Source: Bolinopsis microptera
Lineage: Eukaryota; Ctenophora; Tentaculata; Lobata; Bolinopsidae
DNA length: 64,000 nt
Assembly (NCBI RefSeq): GCF_026151205.1
Contig: NC_087078.1
Span: 13,437,118-13,501,117 of the forward strand
Direction of reading: 5' to 3'
A model generated the notes under the pieces. That model was not told where the DNA came from. It saw only the letters and a list, made by a program, of their open reading frames with translations, and did no database searches. The position numbers and the translations under genes are program-made. The stretch's first letter is position 1. The number at the start of each line of letters is the position of its first letter. Below are positions 31,040-42,172 of the stretch, piece by piece.

Positions 31040-31491
31040 TCACTGTATTGAGTCCAAGTCAGTCATTGAACCAACAATGTACACGCCCAATAGTTCCTCT
31101 TGCTCCGGGTTTAGACTGTTGTCTAATATCAATTCCTCTCTTTCTAGAGGTTCCTCCAATGGTTCTCCGTTTTCCTGCGACATTCCTTGTTCCTGCAGCT
31201 CTCTTTTTTCCAGCAATGCTTCTTTGTCTGGAAGTATTATCCGGGTCTCCGGCACCTCCCCGTTTTGGAGATGATTGGTTCTGTTCTGTGGTAGTCCCTC
31301 GTTTTCCAGCAGTTCGTCACTGCTTCCTAAACATTTCTCTTCAATATCTAGCTACCCTGTTCTGATCCCATCGTCTGTTTCGGTATCGCTATTCTCCTTA
31401 AGTTTCCTCTTACTTAGAATCTGCAGTTCTTCCTTATTTCCATAAGATCTCTCACCGAAATTTGCATCAGTAGAGGGACCGGCTAGTTTGT
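31040..31491 (-). pseudogene. out-of-frame C-terminal tail of receptor C
   Basis: The sequence continues the tail seen in receptor D (MPETRIILPDKEALLEKREL), but a 1-bp deletion upstream puts it out of frame. A 3-bp insertion near 31123 adds one residue. It carries the original stop at about 31040 and lies about 480 bp from the end of SR gene C, convergent to it. Confidence 0.75.
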
Positions 31492-32529
31492 CTAGAGGTT
31501 TTTTACTACGCTTGAGTTAGCCTCTCCTATTCTTCTGTGGTATTTAGAGGTGACTTCTGGAGAGCTGACTGCTCGACTGGACTTTAACTCTGACATCTTA
31601 GTGAAGATTCCAGATGACGTCTCAGCTGCGGTAATCTTGAACTTTGTGAAGAGGTTGAACACAAACTCACTGTACCGTTTGTTGGTAAATTTGTAGATGA
31701 AGGGGTTTCCCACTGAGTTGATGAAAGGAAAGAAATGTGATATCTTCACTGCCCAAGGGATCTGTTTCTTAGTGATTGTCACCACGGTGACGTAGATCAA
31801 CTTGGGGGTCCACGAGATAACAAAGAGACCAGAAACTGCACAGATCGTGAGCAGAGCTCGGGAATGGGACCCTTGACCCCTGGCTCTCACTACTTTTCTG
31901 GCCACCTGGTAGATCCAAAGGTTACAGAAAATGATTACCAGTAGGGGAACTCCAACAGGTATGGCAGCGTTCCATAACATCAGAGTAGGGTGGGTAACAT
32001 AAATCTTACTAATGCATCTGCTAACTGGGGGAGCATACATTCCGCTCTTGGCTAGGAAAATACTTTCAAATAACTCCACCCCAGCCAGGAGGTAAGACAG
32101 TAGGACCAACAGCCAGGCATGAGTTGTGGTGAGATCACGCATCCTGAACGGCATCTTGCACATCAGGATCTTGAAAATGGACAAGTTGAGAACGAGGTAG
32201 ATATTAACCAGGACAGGTATAAAGTTGAAGTGTCCAGTGATGTCGCAGAGCAGGTCTCCTAAGATCCACCTCCCTGTAAACATGGTGATGACGGTAGGCA
32301 AGACTGTGTTGATGATGGCGAGAAAGTCCGCCACCGCTAGTTGTCTGACAAACACGATGGTAACTGCGTCCATGTCGATGGAGTTGTAGAGGTGGGACGT
32401 TATTAGTACAAACAGGTTTCCTGTGAACCCTAGAATGAAGGTAGCCACGGTGTATGTGGCTTCGAATACCTCTTCAGCTGTCCATGTGTCTGAGATTATG
32501 GAAACTGTCCCGTTTTGATCAGGTCCCAT
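31492..32529 (-). CDS. rhodopsin-like receptor C (tail truncated by frameshift)
   Basis: 345 aa, ATG at 32529. All seven membrane segments are intact and match receptor D closely: GFTGNLFVL in TM1, LAVADFL in TM2, W of GRWILGDLLC and its Cys before TM3, SWTP in TM6 and NPFIY in TM7. DRY after TM3 is replaced by FKI, as in D. Relative to D one base is missing in the run after GTCTAGAGGT (about 31497), so translation ends in VVKNL after the proximal tail, about 150 residues early. A truncated tail may alter trafficking or desensitisation, or the gene may be decaying. A possible acceptor AACAG lies 42 bases before the ATG. The gene is convergent with SR gene C. Confidence 0.82.
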   Translation of the reverse strand: MGPDQNGTVSIISDTWTAEEVFEATYTVATFILGFTGNLFVLITSHLYNSIDMDAVTIVFVRQLAVADFLAIINTVLPTVITMFTGRWILGDLLCDITGHFNFIPVLVNIYLVLNLSIFKILMCKMPFRMRDLTTTHAWLLVLLSYLLAGVELFESIFLAKSGMYAPPVSRCISKIYVTHPTLMLWNAAIPVGVPLLVIIFCNLWIYQVARKVVRARGQGSHSRALLTICAVSGLFVISWTPKLIYVTVVTITKKQIPWAVKISHFFPFINSVGNPFIYKFTNKRYSEFVFNLFTKFKITAAETSSGIFTKMSELKSSRAVSSPEVTSKYHRRIGEANSSVVKNL

Positions 32530-33470
32530 GTTCCAGCGGTATCTTGGTTGCTCAACCGGTATTTCTTCCTGTTTTGGAATCTAGAGTGGGATAATTCGTC
32601 ATTGCAACGGCCAACCTACAGAAATTATTGATATAAACAAGAATAGGAGTATGGTTTAACTTATGGGTTATATGGTCATTGCAGATTGCTCATGGTGGTT
32701 AAAAAATCAGTTTCATCATCATGGGTTAAAAACAGTTTGAAGTATTTAAGTGCACATTTCATTTCCTGCACTGTCTAAATGAAACCAACGAATCGCTTCT
32801 TAAAAACCACAAGATCATTTTTAAAGGTATTATCAACAACAAATTAACATTCAAGTACAGAAATACATAGCCATGGCCATGTTTTGAAACGTTAACTTAA
32901 CTAGGCCTGATGCCAAGTTGCTTAACTTGCTAATGCTATGATCGCAGTAAATTAAACTTTAGTCGTTCGTACAACTACAAGACCTAAGTGAGGCTCATAT
33001 TATTTCAATCCCTCTCAAAAATTATCACGTGACTTAGGGTTTACTGTTTTATAGCCGCACCAATCGCGAGGGTATAATCTAAACCCCAACCACAACCCTA
33101 ACCACAACCCTAGCCACAATCCGAAGCTAACCATAACTATAGTAACCACAAACCAAAACCCTAACCTTAACGCTTAACCTAAGCCATAAAATATCGAATT
33201 GGTGTTTTACCAGGCTTTCACGTGACCAAAACAGTTTGTTACCCATAACTCCCCAGTGAATCATTTTTACTTAATGTTATGGGTGATGGGGGTGAATCGG
33301 AATCAGCGTCTAAAAATACATCTAGTGATGATAGTTTCATTCCCTCAGGGCCTTTTCAAAAGATTTGAAAAAATCAGGGCGAGCGATTTATAGTGGTTAT
33401 ATTGTAATTGTATTAGTAAGATTACTGAAGCACAAGATATATAAGAATTATATAATATATATGTATTAAC
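32530..33470. repeat. duplicated spacer upstream of receptor C
   Basis: Homologous to 37827-38640 upstream of receptor D, so it belongs to the tandem duplication unit. Includes a degenerate CCCTAACCACAA repeat at 33085-33180, matched at about 38380-38430. No gene is seen. Confidence 0.75.
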
Positions 33471-34558
33471 TTTAAGAAAACTGCAAAGGAAATGTGTCAA
33501 AAATGAAAACCGAACTGTGCAAATAAAACATTATCAAAATGTTGTTCTTTACAAATTTTATCACTTTGAAAACAGGTGCTTTATAGAGGTCATAGATATC
33601 AGTTAAGGTGTGTCCACAAATGGATTGTCTTAACATAGCGATCAAGTAGAGGCAAGGACAAAGCAAATGGAAAGTTGTCTCGGGTTCTATAAAGTAATGT
33701 GAGCATAATGGTGGGATGTTTCAGTCGATTTTAGAATTGAATAAATGTAGATGGGAATGAACGGATATCATAGGAGTCAAAAGTTGTGTTAGTATTAGAT
33801 AGTATTAGGATTAGATAAGCATGGTCTTGAATAGTTTTGTTAGTGCTTTTATTGGCGGTGAGAAGAAAGAATGATCTAAGTTTATTTTTGGAGTTCGATT
33901 GTGGATTTCGATTGTAAAGTTAATGTTTTGTTCTTAATGGCTATATTTTTTAGTAGTTCTTGTCTTCGTTTGACATGTAATAGGGAAGGTAAGATGATGG
34001 GTGATAACTGATGAGTATGTCATGTTGTTGTGCAAATGTTTGAACGGGCGAGATGGTCAGCTTCTTCGTTCCCTTTGATGTTTTGATCACCGGGAACCCA
34101 GTGTAGGTAAACATGGTGTGATTGACCAATTACGTTTAAATGATGGAATTGTATAGATAATTTATATTTTGATTAAAAAAGTTCAAAGATTTGATTTCTG
34201 ACACGAGATGCTTGATATTTAGGTTATGAGTGAGGTCAAGATTAATATAAAGTGAGGCGTTAAAGTATAACTGTGAATAATTAATAAACTGAATTTTAAA
34301 ATCTGAAAACATATCGGTGTGATATTTGTGAGGGTGTACAGCACGTGTGAGACGAACATGACTAGAATGCTCGTGTTATTGAGCGGAGTGATCGTGAACC
34401 AACTTAACCCACGAAACCTTACTGGCACGGGCCTAACTTTGAAAGTAAAAGAGATAAATACTTCCGGTTTTTAGTATAAGGTCACAGCTTTATAACTTTG
34501 CAAATTGATGTGGTTGTCATGACTCCATGGATGAATTCAAATTTTAACACGCGTGTAG

Positions 34559-34623
34559 TAGGGGGGGGGGGGGGGGGGAGCTTGAGAAGGGGGGGGGGGG
34601 GGGGAGTTAGGGGGGGGGGGGGG
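34559..34623 (+). repeat. three long poly-G tracts
   Basis: Runs of about 19, 16 and 14 G separated by short AGCTTGAGAA and AGTTA spacers. This could form a G-quadruplex; run lengths are also prone to sequencing error. Confidence 0.85.
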
Positions 34624-35202
34624 ATATATTTCGATATAAGGTTTATTTTGACGGGAAAAGTATGAAGTTTTAAATAAATAAAAATCGATTTTGAAGGTGA
34701 AGATCGAGTTTTTACGACCCTACCCCTTTTGTGTTGACAAAATTCTTTTATACTTATAGTGTCTTTTGGCACTTTAAAATTGAAATTTGACTTAATTGGT
34801 GGTGATTTATGTTTTGTCAAAGTGGAAGTTTTTAAATGAAATCGAAAATCTTTAAAATGCGCGTTGGTTATGACATGAATTTGGTGTGAAAAGTACATTT
34901 TGTTTGTGGCTGAATACCAGATTAGTGATTCATACGTGATATATTTTGCTGGAAATATATATCAATAATCTTCTTCTGCTCTCGCGAAAAGTATACTGGA
35001 AGTTGCAGCACTCTTTATGAGAGCACTACTCACTAGACTATTTTAGTGGAATCAAAAGTAACCACGACAATAGACATTGAGTTCACTCTTGAGTGGCAGT
35101 CGTGCATTTCTAAATCAAATGGTCCATTCACAGCTGATATTCTTTAAACTCGGGTTCAAATATTGATTGCAAGTCTTTGCAGTACGTGGTATCGTAACTA
35201 GT

Positions 35203-35377
35203 GAGTTGCAGTATGTCAAATATTAAACGACAGCTGTGTCCCTGGCCTGACCAAGTGACCAGTGACCTAAATACTCCTGATCAATGAATATATAGAAAGA
35301 TAAATATATAGATCAGGAGTATTTAGGTCACTGGTCAGGGACACAGCTGTCGTTTAATATTTGACATACTGCAACTC
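35203..35377. repeat. hairpin: inverted repeat with ~70-80 bp arms
   Basis: GAGTTGCAGTATGTCAAATA at 35203 is the complement of the sequence ending at 35377, and the arms match through GACAGCTGTGTCCCTG to CTAAATACTCCTGATC. The loop is about 28 bp of AT-rich sequence (35283-35310); the left arm has about 12 extra bases. The duplicate at 43360-43430 has only one arm, so the second arm was added by an inverted duplication here. Confidence 0.9.
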
Positions 35378-35765
35378 CATAATCCAATTTGGAAATGGTC
35401 CGACGACCTAAATTCTACATGCGTATCACAATGCTGGCAAGCATGGCCGTGCCTCTTATATTCACAATACTATTTACCCCCTCAACTATTTACCCCCTTT
35501 ATTATTTACCCCCTTTACTATTATACCCTGTTATCATTTTTCAGGCATTAAGACTCATCGAAAGTAGTTCAGCAGGTATATTTAAGTTCAAAACATTCTA
35601 ATTCAATGTTAAAGATGACAGGAATAAAAAATAGTTATGTGGAACTGGAGGTTTTTAATGGTGATTTATCTGACTATTAGCCCATCGATTAAAATTATAA
35701 CCCATATAGAACATTTCTGCTACTTCCTGCTAATTACATGTCAATGATTCTAACACTCTCCTCAG

Positions 35766-35862
35766 TCGTAGTCCACGAAGGAGTCCTGACAGAGAGATGT
35801 ACCGCGGCGGCAGCCCCAGCAGAAGAGGTGGCAGCCCCAGATACGACGATTACAACAGATAG
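35766..35862 (+). pseudogene. orphan last exon of an SR gene (third copy)
   Basis: Identical in layout to the last exons at 23606 and 30466, including AG acceptor, MYRGGSPSRRGGSPRYDDYN and the stop. No RRM or RS exons are upstream in this copy; homology starts only about 100 bp before the exon. It lies about 475 bp from receptor D, keeping the convergent arrangement of the other two copies. Confidence 0.85.
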
Positions 35863-36338
35863 AAACTGAAAGACCAAAGCTACCCTTCCAAGGCTGAACT
35901 CAATTTATCTGGGCTGAACATCTTTTCTGTATATCCGTAGACTAAGTTTTAATGGTTACGAAAAACGTTACTTTCTCATTTGTATCGCAAATACACGAAG
36001 CAGACTTATTTTTACTTTACTGTGCTAGATGTAGTCCCTTTCACCTTTGAAACTTTCACATGATTTCTTGAGTTCGAAGAAGTCTTCTTACAATACCGGA
36101 TATTTATTATTTACTGAATATTTTGATATTATATGATTGTAATTCTTCACTCTTGACGAACAACGATATGAAAGTCTTACTTGGTTTTGTTCTCAACTCT
36201 CATACTTGAATTTTATTAAAAAGGTATCATCACAGTAATTTGATAAATTATAAGTTACTTAAGGATAAATGAGCGAAAATAAGTTTCTTTATTGATCGCA
36301 TACTGCTATTAATCAGCACACAGCTAATGCTATTAGTA

Positions 36339-37826
36339 TCACTGTATTGAGTCCAAGTCAGTCATTGAACCAACAATGTACACGCCCAATAGGTCCTCTT
36401 GCTCCGGGTTTAGACTGTTGTCTATCAATTCCTCTCTTTCTAGAGGTTCCTCCAATGGTTCTCCGTTTTCCTGCGACATTCCTTGCTCTTGCAGCTCTCT
36501 TTTTTCCAGCAATGCTTCTTTGTCTGGAAGTATTATCCGGGTCTCCGGCACCTCTCCGTTTTGGAGATGATTGGTTCTGTTCTGTGGTAGTCCCTCGTTT
36601 TCCAGCAGTTCGTCACTGCTTCCTAAAGATTTCTCTTCAATATCTAGCTGCCCTGTTCTTATCCCATCGTCTGTTTCGGTATCGCCATTCTCCTTTAGTT
36701 TCCTCTTACTTAGAATCTGCAGTTCTTCCTTATTTCCATAAGATCTCTCACCGAAAGCTGCATCAGTAGAGGGACCAGCTAGTTTGTCTAGAGGTCTTTT
36801 TACTACGCTTGAGTTAGCCTCTCCTATTCCTCTGTGGCATTTAGAGGTGACTCCTGGAGAGCTGACTGCTCGGCTGGACTTTAACTCTGACATCTTAGTG
36901 AAGATTCCAGATGACGTCTCAGCTGCGGTAATCTTGAACTTTGTGAAGAGGTTGAACACAAACTCACTGTACCGTTTGTTGGTAAATGTGTAGATGAAGG
37001 GGTTTCCCACTGAGTTGATGAAAGGAAAGAAATGTGATATCTTCACTGCCCAAGGGATCTGTTTCTTAGTGATTGTCACCACGGTGACGTAGATCAACTT
37101 GGGGGTCCACGAGATAACAAAGAGACCAGAAACTGCACAGATCGTGAGCAGAGCTCGGGAATGGGACCCTTGACCCCTGGCTCTCACTACTTTTCTGGCC
37201 ACCTTGTAGATCCAAAGGTTACAGAAAATGATTGCCAGTAGGGGAACTCCAACAGGTATGGCAGCGTTCCACAGCATCAGAGTAGGGTGGGTAACATAAA
37301 TCTTACTAATGCATCTGCTAACTGGGGGAGCATACATTCCGCTCTTGGCCAGGAAAATACTTTCAAATAACTCCATCCCAGCAAGGAGATAAGACAGTAG
37401 GACCAACAGCCAGGCATGAGTTGTGGTGAGATCACGCATCCTGAACGGCATCTTGCACATCAGGATCTTGAAAATGGACAAGTTGAGAACGAGGTAGATA
37501 TTCACCATGACAGGTATAAAGTTGAAGTGTCCAGTGATGTCGCAGAGCAGGTCTCCTAGGATCCACCTCCCTGTAAACATGGTGATGACGGTAGGTAGGA
37601 CTGTGTTGATGATGACGAGAAAGTCCACCACCGCTAGTTGTCTGACAAACACGATGGTAACTGCGTCCATGTCGATGGAGTTGTAGAGGTGGGACGTTAT
37701 TAGTACAAACAGGTTTCCTGTGAACCCTAGAATGAAGGTAGCCACGGTGTATGTGGCTTCGAATATCTCTTCAGCTGTCCATGTGTCTGAGATTATGGAA
37801 ACTGTACCATTTTGATTGGGACCCAT
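36339..37826 (-). CDS. rhodopsin-like G-protein-coupled receptor D (intact)
   Basis: 495 aa, ATG at 37826, stop at 36339. TM1 about 24-46 with GN at 37-38; TM2 56-82 with LAVVD (D68); W88 and C95 before TM3, with C172 in loop 2 as likely disulfide partner; TM3 100-122; TM4 137-158; TM5 184-206; TM6 225-250 with SWTP at 239-242; TM7 262-283 with NPFIY at 275-279. The DRY motif is FKI (119-121), so Arg is replaced by Lys. The C-tail is unusually long, about 200 residues, charged and Glu-rich. NGT near the start is a possible N-glycosylation site. A plasma-membrane receptor is expected, ligand unknown. Copies exist at 31492 (frameshifted) and 24184 (tail only). Minus-strand AATAAA lies at 36288-36293, close to the convergent SR exon. 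Confidence 0.88.
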   Translation of the reverse strand: MGPNQNGTVSIISDTWTAEEIFEATYTVATFILGFTGNLFVLITSHLYNSIDMDAVTIVFVRQLAVVDFLVIINTVLPTVITMFTGRWILGDLLCDITGHFNFIPVMVNIYLVLNLSIFKILMCKMPFRMRDLTTTHAWLLVLLSYLLAGMELFESIFLAKSGMYAPPVSRCISKIYVTHPTLMLWNAAIPVGVPLLAIIFCNLWIYKVARKVVRARGQGSHSRALLTICAVSGLFVISWTPKLIYVTVVTITKKQIPWAVKISHFFPFINSVGNPFIYTFTNKRYSEFVFNLFTKFKITAAETSSGIFTKMSELKSSRAVSSPGVTSKCHRGIGEANSSVVKRPLDKLAGPSTDAAFGERSYGNKEELQILSKRKLKENGDTETDDGIRTGQLDIEEKSLGSSDELLENEGLPQNRTNHLQNGEVPETRIILPDKEALLEKRELQEQGMSQENGEPLEEPLEREELIDNSLNPEQEDLLGVYIVGSMTDLDSIQ

Positions 37827-38640
37827 GTTCCAGCGGTATCTTGGTTGCTCAGCCGGTATTTCTTCCTGTTTTGGAAGCTAGAGTGGGATATTTCTTCATT
37901 GCAACGTATAGAAATTATTGAAATAAACAAGAATAGGAGTATGGTTTAATTTATGGGCTATATGGTCATTGCAGATTGCTCATGGTGGTTAAAAAATCAG
38001 TTTCATGGGTTAAAAGCAGTTTGAAGTATTTAAGTTCACATTTCATTTCCTGAACAGTCTGAATGAAACCAATGAATCGCTTCTTAAAAACCACAAGAGC
38101 ATTTTTAAAGGTATTATCAACAGGCAACAACAAATTAACATTCAAGTACAGTAATACATGGCCATGTTTTGAAACGTTAACTTAACTACTTAACTAGGCT
38201 TGATGCCAAGTTGCTTAACTTGCTAATGCTATGATCGCAGTAAATTAAACTTTAGTCGTTCGTACAACTACAAGACCTAAGTGAGGCTCATATTATTTCA
38301 ATCCCTCTCAAAAATTATCACGTGACTTAGGGTTTACTGTTTTTAGCCGCACCAATCGCAACGGTTTAATCTAAATCACAAGTCACAACCCTAACCACAA
38401 CCTGAAGCTAACCATAACTATAACCACAACCCTTAACCCAAGCCATAAAATATCGAATTGGTGTTTTACCAGGCTGTCACGTGACCAAAACAGTTTGTTA
38501 CCCATAACTCCCCAGTGAATCATTTTTACTCAATATTATGGGGGTGATTCGGAATCAGCGTCTAAAAATACATCTAGTGATGATACTTTCATACCCCCAG
38601 GGCCTTCTCACAAGATTTGAAAAAATCAGCTGGCGAGCGA
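37827..38640. repeat. duplicated spacer upstream of receptor D
   Basis: Homologous to 32530-33380 and breaks off near 38640 where the 21-bp minisatellite region begins. No gene is seen. Confidence 0.75.
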
Positions 38641-38751
38641 TTTATAGTGGAACTGGAGCGTTATACTTGTAAATAAACTTTCAGCGTTCAATTTTATCTC
38701 ATGTAATTGTAACCACACGTGGTTCCGTGTGGTTCCTTGGGCTGTGAGTGG

Positions 38752-39520
38752 ACACGGGTATCGGACAAGAGGGCGAAGGACACAAGGTCGGTGGACACAA
38801 GGGCAGAGGAGTAGGACACAAGGGCGGAGGAGTAGGACACAAGGGCGGAGGAGTAGGACACAAGGGCGGAGGAGTAGGACACAAGGGCGGAGGAGTAGGA
38901 CACAAGGGCAGAGGAGTAGGACACAAGGGCGGAGGAGTAGGACACAAGGGCAGAGGAGTAGGACACAAGGGTGGAGGAGTAGGACACAAGGGCAGAGGAG
39001 TAGGACACAAGGGTGGAGGAGTAGGACACAAGGGTGGAGGAGTAGGACACAAGGGCGGAGGAGTAGGACACAAGGGCGGAGGAGTAGGACACAAGGGTGG
39101 AGGAGTAGGACACAAGGGCAGAGGAGTAGGACACAAGGGTGGAGGAGTAGGACACAAGGGCGGAGGAGTAGGACACAAGGGCAGAGGAGTAGGACACAAG
39201 GGCGGAGGAGTAGGACACAAGGGCAGAGGAGTAGGACACAAGGGTGGAGGAGTAGGACACAAGGGCAGAGGAGTAGGACACAAGGGTGGAGGAGTAGGAC
39301 ACAAGGGTGGAGGAGTAGGACACAAGGGCGGAGGAGTAGGACACAAGGGCGGAGGAGTAGGACACAAGGGCAGAGGAGTAGGACACAAGGGTGGAGGAGT
39401 AGGACACAAGGGTGGAGGAGTAGGACACAAGGGCGGAGGAGTAGGACACAAGGTCGGTGGACACAAGGTCGGTGGAGTAGGACACAAGGGCGGAGGAGTA
39501 GGACATAAGGGCGGAGGACA
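38752..39520 (+). repeat. 21-bp minisatellite, ~36 units
   Basis: Units start GGACACAAGGG, then CGGAGGAGTA, CAGAGGAGTA or TGGAGGAGTA. The plus strand is purine-rich and G-rich. Five of the six frames are open because the period is 21, giving false proteins such as GHKGGGV or PPPLCPT repeats. The order of the three variants shows a nine-unit block (189 bp) occurring twice, 273 bp apart. It ends in GGCGGATCACATGA, which also occurs in the inverted repeats at 56.9 and 57.6 kb. Confidence 0.95.
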
Positions 39521-39896
39521 CTGGGGCGGATCACATGATACTCTCCTTAACATAGACACAACGGTGGAACAAAAGACCATCTCAAATGATGAACTAGTTG
39601 TACCATTGCACAATTGGACATGATTGGACACAATTGGACATAAATGAGCATGTCAAAAAATGTCACCCATTGTACATGAGTAGAGCTGTGCAAATCGGTG
39701 ATTTATGTTCCAGCCAATGAACTTATTTGTTGCGGAAATAGGGCGTTATGTACTGAATTATGTAAACTCGGAGACCGAGAAACTGCGTGTAACCTCATCA
39801 ATGATTTAAAAATACATAAAAAGAATTGTTGAATGGATAGGAAAATGGTCAAACACGCGAGTGATGAGGTGTAACAGTCGTGGTGCAGGGTAAACG

Positions 39897-39940
39897 TTAC
39901 CTGGGGACCACAGGCTATTATATTTATGTTCATAAAATGA
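39897..39940 (+). repeat. dispersed palindromic module, partial copy 3
   Basis: ACCTGGGGACCACAGGCTAT then ATGTTCATAAAATGA; the second half is missing. Confidence 0.65.
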
Positions 39941-40900
39941 CTAAGCGAGGAAGAACTAATTAAATGAATAATGATTGGGCCGAATTTAATTAGTTTTCGC
40001 GTATTTTTGGTAAATCGATATGCAAACTTATGTCAATCAAAAGTCAATTCGATCATTTAATGAATAATCGGCGAATGAACTGGATTCAAACGTTACTTAT
40101 GAGAAATCAACAGACTATTGAGTATAAACAGCTGGACTATATTATCTAGATGCGCCTACTACAGTACTACTAAGTACGGTATCAGAAATCTCCTCTGTTG
40201 CTCGATACAACTTATGCATAAGATTGAGCTGTTCTGAGATGATATAGGTTGATTGTCTGATAAGAAATGAAGGACCTTGCGATAAAAAGATTGCCCAATT
40301 TAATCACGCGTAAATTTGGAATTTGGGATGAGGTATAGAATCAACCTAATTAATCACTGAATATCAAAAACATTTCGTAAGACTCGGTGTTTCTTAGTCT
40401 TTATACCACGATTCATTATGAAAATTCAGCAATAGGTTGCGAAAAAATTGACAAATTTTATGAGAATTCGCATTAAATACGATTTTTAATAAAATCAGAG
40501 AATCTCATCAGTTCCTGTTACCAAGGACAGTTTTTAGCGCAAATTATATTGAAATTCTTACTCAAGGTTTACACTTACTAGCAGGAACCCGTATAACCCT
40601 AAAATGGTGCCAAGACTCAAGAGACTAAAATGATTATTACCTATTTAATTCGCGTTTTTAACACCACTCGAGGGTCCAAATTTTGGGCTCTAAACTCCTA
40701 TTCTTTGGCCAATTGTTTATTTTTTCATGCTGATTTGACCCAGTCAAAAAAATTTCAGTTGTATATCTTTTACGGTTTTTGCGGAAAGTCGCGTTAAAGT
40801 TGATGCCGTGGTGTCAGTAAAAGGGTACGGATAAAAACATTCATATAATATATGACGATATATTATATCGTCTCGCTAGTAAGATACTTGAAATAAAGTA
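39940..40900. other. no recognisable feature
   Basis: AT-rich unique sequence. No gene, RNA or repeat is supported apart from a short palindromic AT stretch near 40840-40872. Confidence 0.4.
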
Positions 40901-40919
40901 GGAAAATGTGTCAAATGGA

Positions 40920-41640
40920 AATATGCATATAAAACCCTGTATATAGTTATAAATACTATATTATCAAAATGTTGTTCTTTACAAATTGTATCACTTTGAA
41001 AACAGGTGCTTTATTATAGGGGTCATAAATATCGGTTAAGGTGTGTCCACAAATGGATTCTCTTAACATAGCGATATAGAGGCAAGGACAAAGCAATTGG
41101 AAAGTTGTCTCGGGTTCTATAAAGTAATGTGAGCATGATAATGGTGAGATGTTTCAGTCGATTTTAGAATTGAATGAATTTAGATGGGAATGACCTGATA
41201 TTACAGGAGTACAAAGTTGTATTGTGTTAGTATTACTATTAGATAGTATTAGGATTAGATAAGAAGTCTTGAATAGTTTTGTTAGTGCTTTATTGGCGGT
41301 GAGAAGAAAGAATGATCTAAGTTTATTTTTGGAGTTCGATTGTAAAGTTAATGTTTTGTTCTTAATGGCTATCTTCTTTCAGTAGTTTTAGTCTTCGTTT
41401 GACGTGAGGTAGGGAAGGTAAGATGATGGGTGATGAGTATTGAGTATGTCATGTTGTTGTGCAAATGTTTCATGGTTTGAACGGGCGAGATGGTCAGCTT
41501 CTTGATCGTTCCCTTTGATGTTTTGATGACCGGGTTCCCAGTGTAGTAAACATGGTGTGATTGACCAACTACGTTTAAATGATGGAATTGTATAGATAGT
41601 TCATGTTTTGATTTTAGTGTTACTGAGAGATGATAGAACA
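40920..41640. repeat. duplicated spacer (copy of 33470-34180)
   Basis: Long near-identical match, for example TTATCAAAATGTTGTTCTTT and GGTGTGTCCACAAATGGATT. Part of the tandem duplication unit. No gene is seen. Confidence 0.75.
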
Positions 41641-41684
41641 GAGTCTGAGAATATGTTGATAAGAAGCTGCCGGGAACGGTGATT

Positions 41685-42172
41685 CAGCAGATATATTCAG
41701 CAGGTATATTCAGCGGGTATATTCAGCAGGTATAATGTATATTCAGCAGGTATATTCGGCGGTATATTCAGCAGGTATATTCAGCAGGTTTATTCAGCAG
41801 GTATATTCAGCAGGTATATTCAGCAGGTTTATTCAGCAGGTATATTCAGCAGGTATATTCAGCAGGTATATTCAGCAGGTATATTCAGCAGGTATATTCA
41901 GAAGGTATATTCAGCAGGTATATTCAGCAGGTATAATGTATATTCAGCAGGTATATTCAGCAGGTATATTCAGCAGGTATATTCAGCAGGTATATTCAGC
42001 AGGTATATTCAACAGGTATATTCAGCAGGTATATTCAGCAGGTATATTCAGCAGGTATATTCAGCAGGTATATTCAGCAGGTATAATGTATATTCAGCAG
42101 GTATATTCAGCAGGTATATTCAGCAGGTATATTCAGCAGGTATATTCAGCAGGTATATTCAGCAGGTATATG
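41685..42172 (+). repeat. 13-bp minisatellite TATTCAGCAGGTA, first array
   Basis: About 36 units of 13 bp, interrupted by three GTATAATGTATATTC variants. It sits where the 34180 copy of the spacer has no such sequence. The open frames (YSAGIFSR repeats) are artefacts of the short period. Confidence 0.92.

Larger units (their letters stand above)
33471..35390. repeat. duplicated spacer, second part
   Basis: 33470-34180 matches 40920-41620, 34180-34420 matches 42800-43030, and 34880-35390 matches 43020-43440. The order is conserved, but the copies are interrupted by different insertions. Includes poly-G tracts (34560-34623) and the hairpin at 35203-35377. No gene is supported. Confidence 0.75.

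Noticed and set aside
33085-33180. Telomere-like CCCTAA repeats
   Set aside because: Units are irregular (CCCTAACCACAA, CCCTAGCCACAA), short and embedded in duplicated spacer; not a telomeric array.
34482-34898. 138-aa ORF with poly-Pro
   Set aside because: Proline run is the complement of poly-G tracts; no other protein character.
38626-39631. Five long overlapping ORFs of 259-310 aa on both strands
   Set aside because: They are all generated by the 21-bp stop-free minisatellite; no conserved domain, and every frame is equally open.
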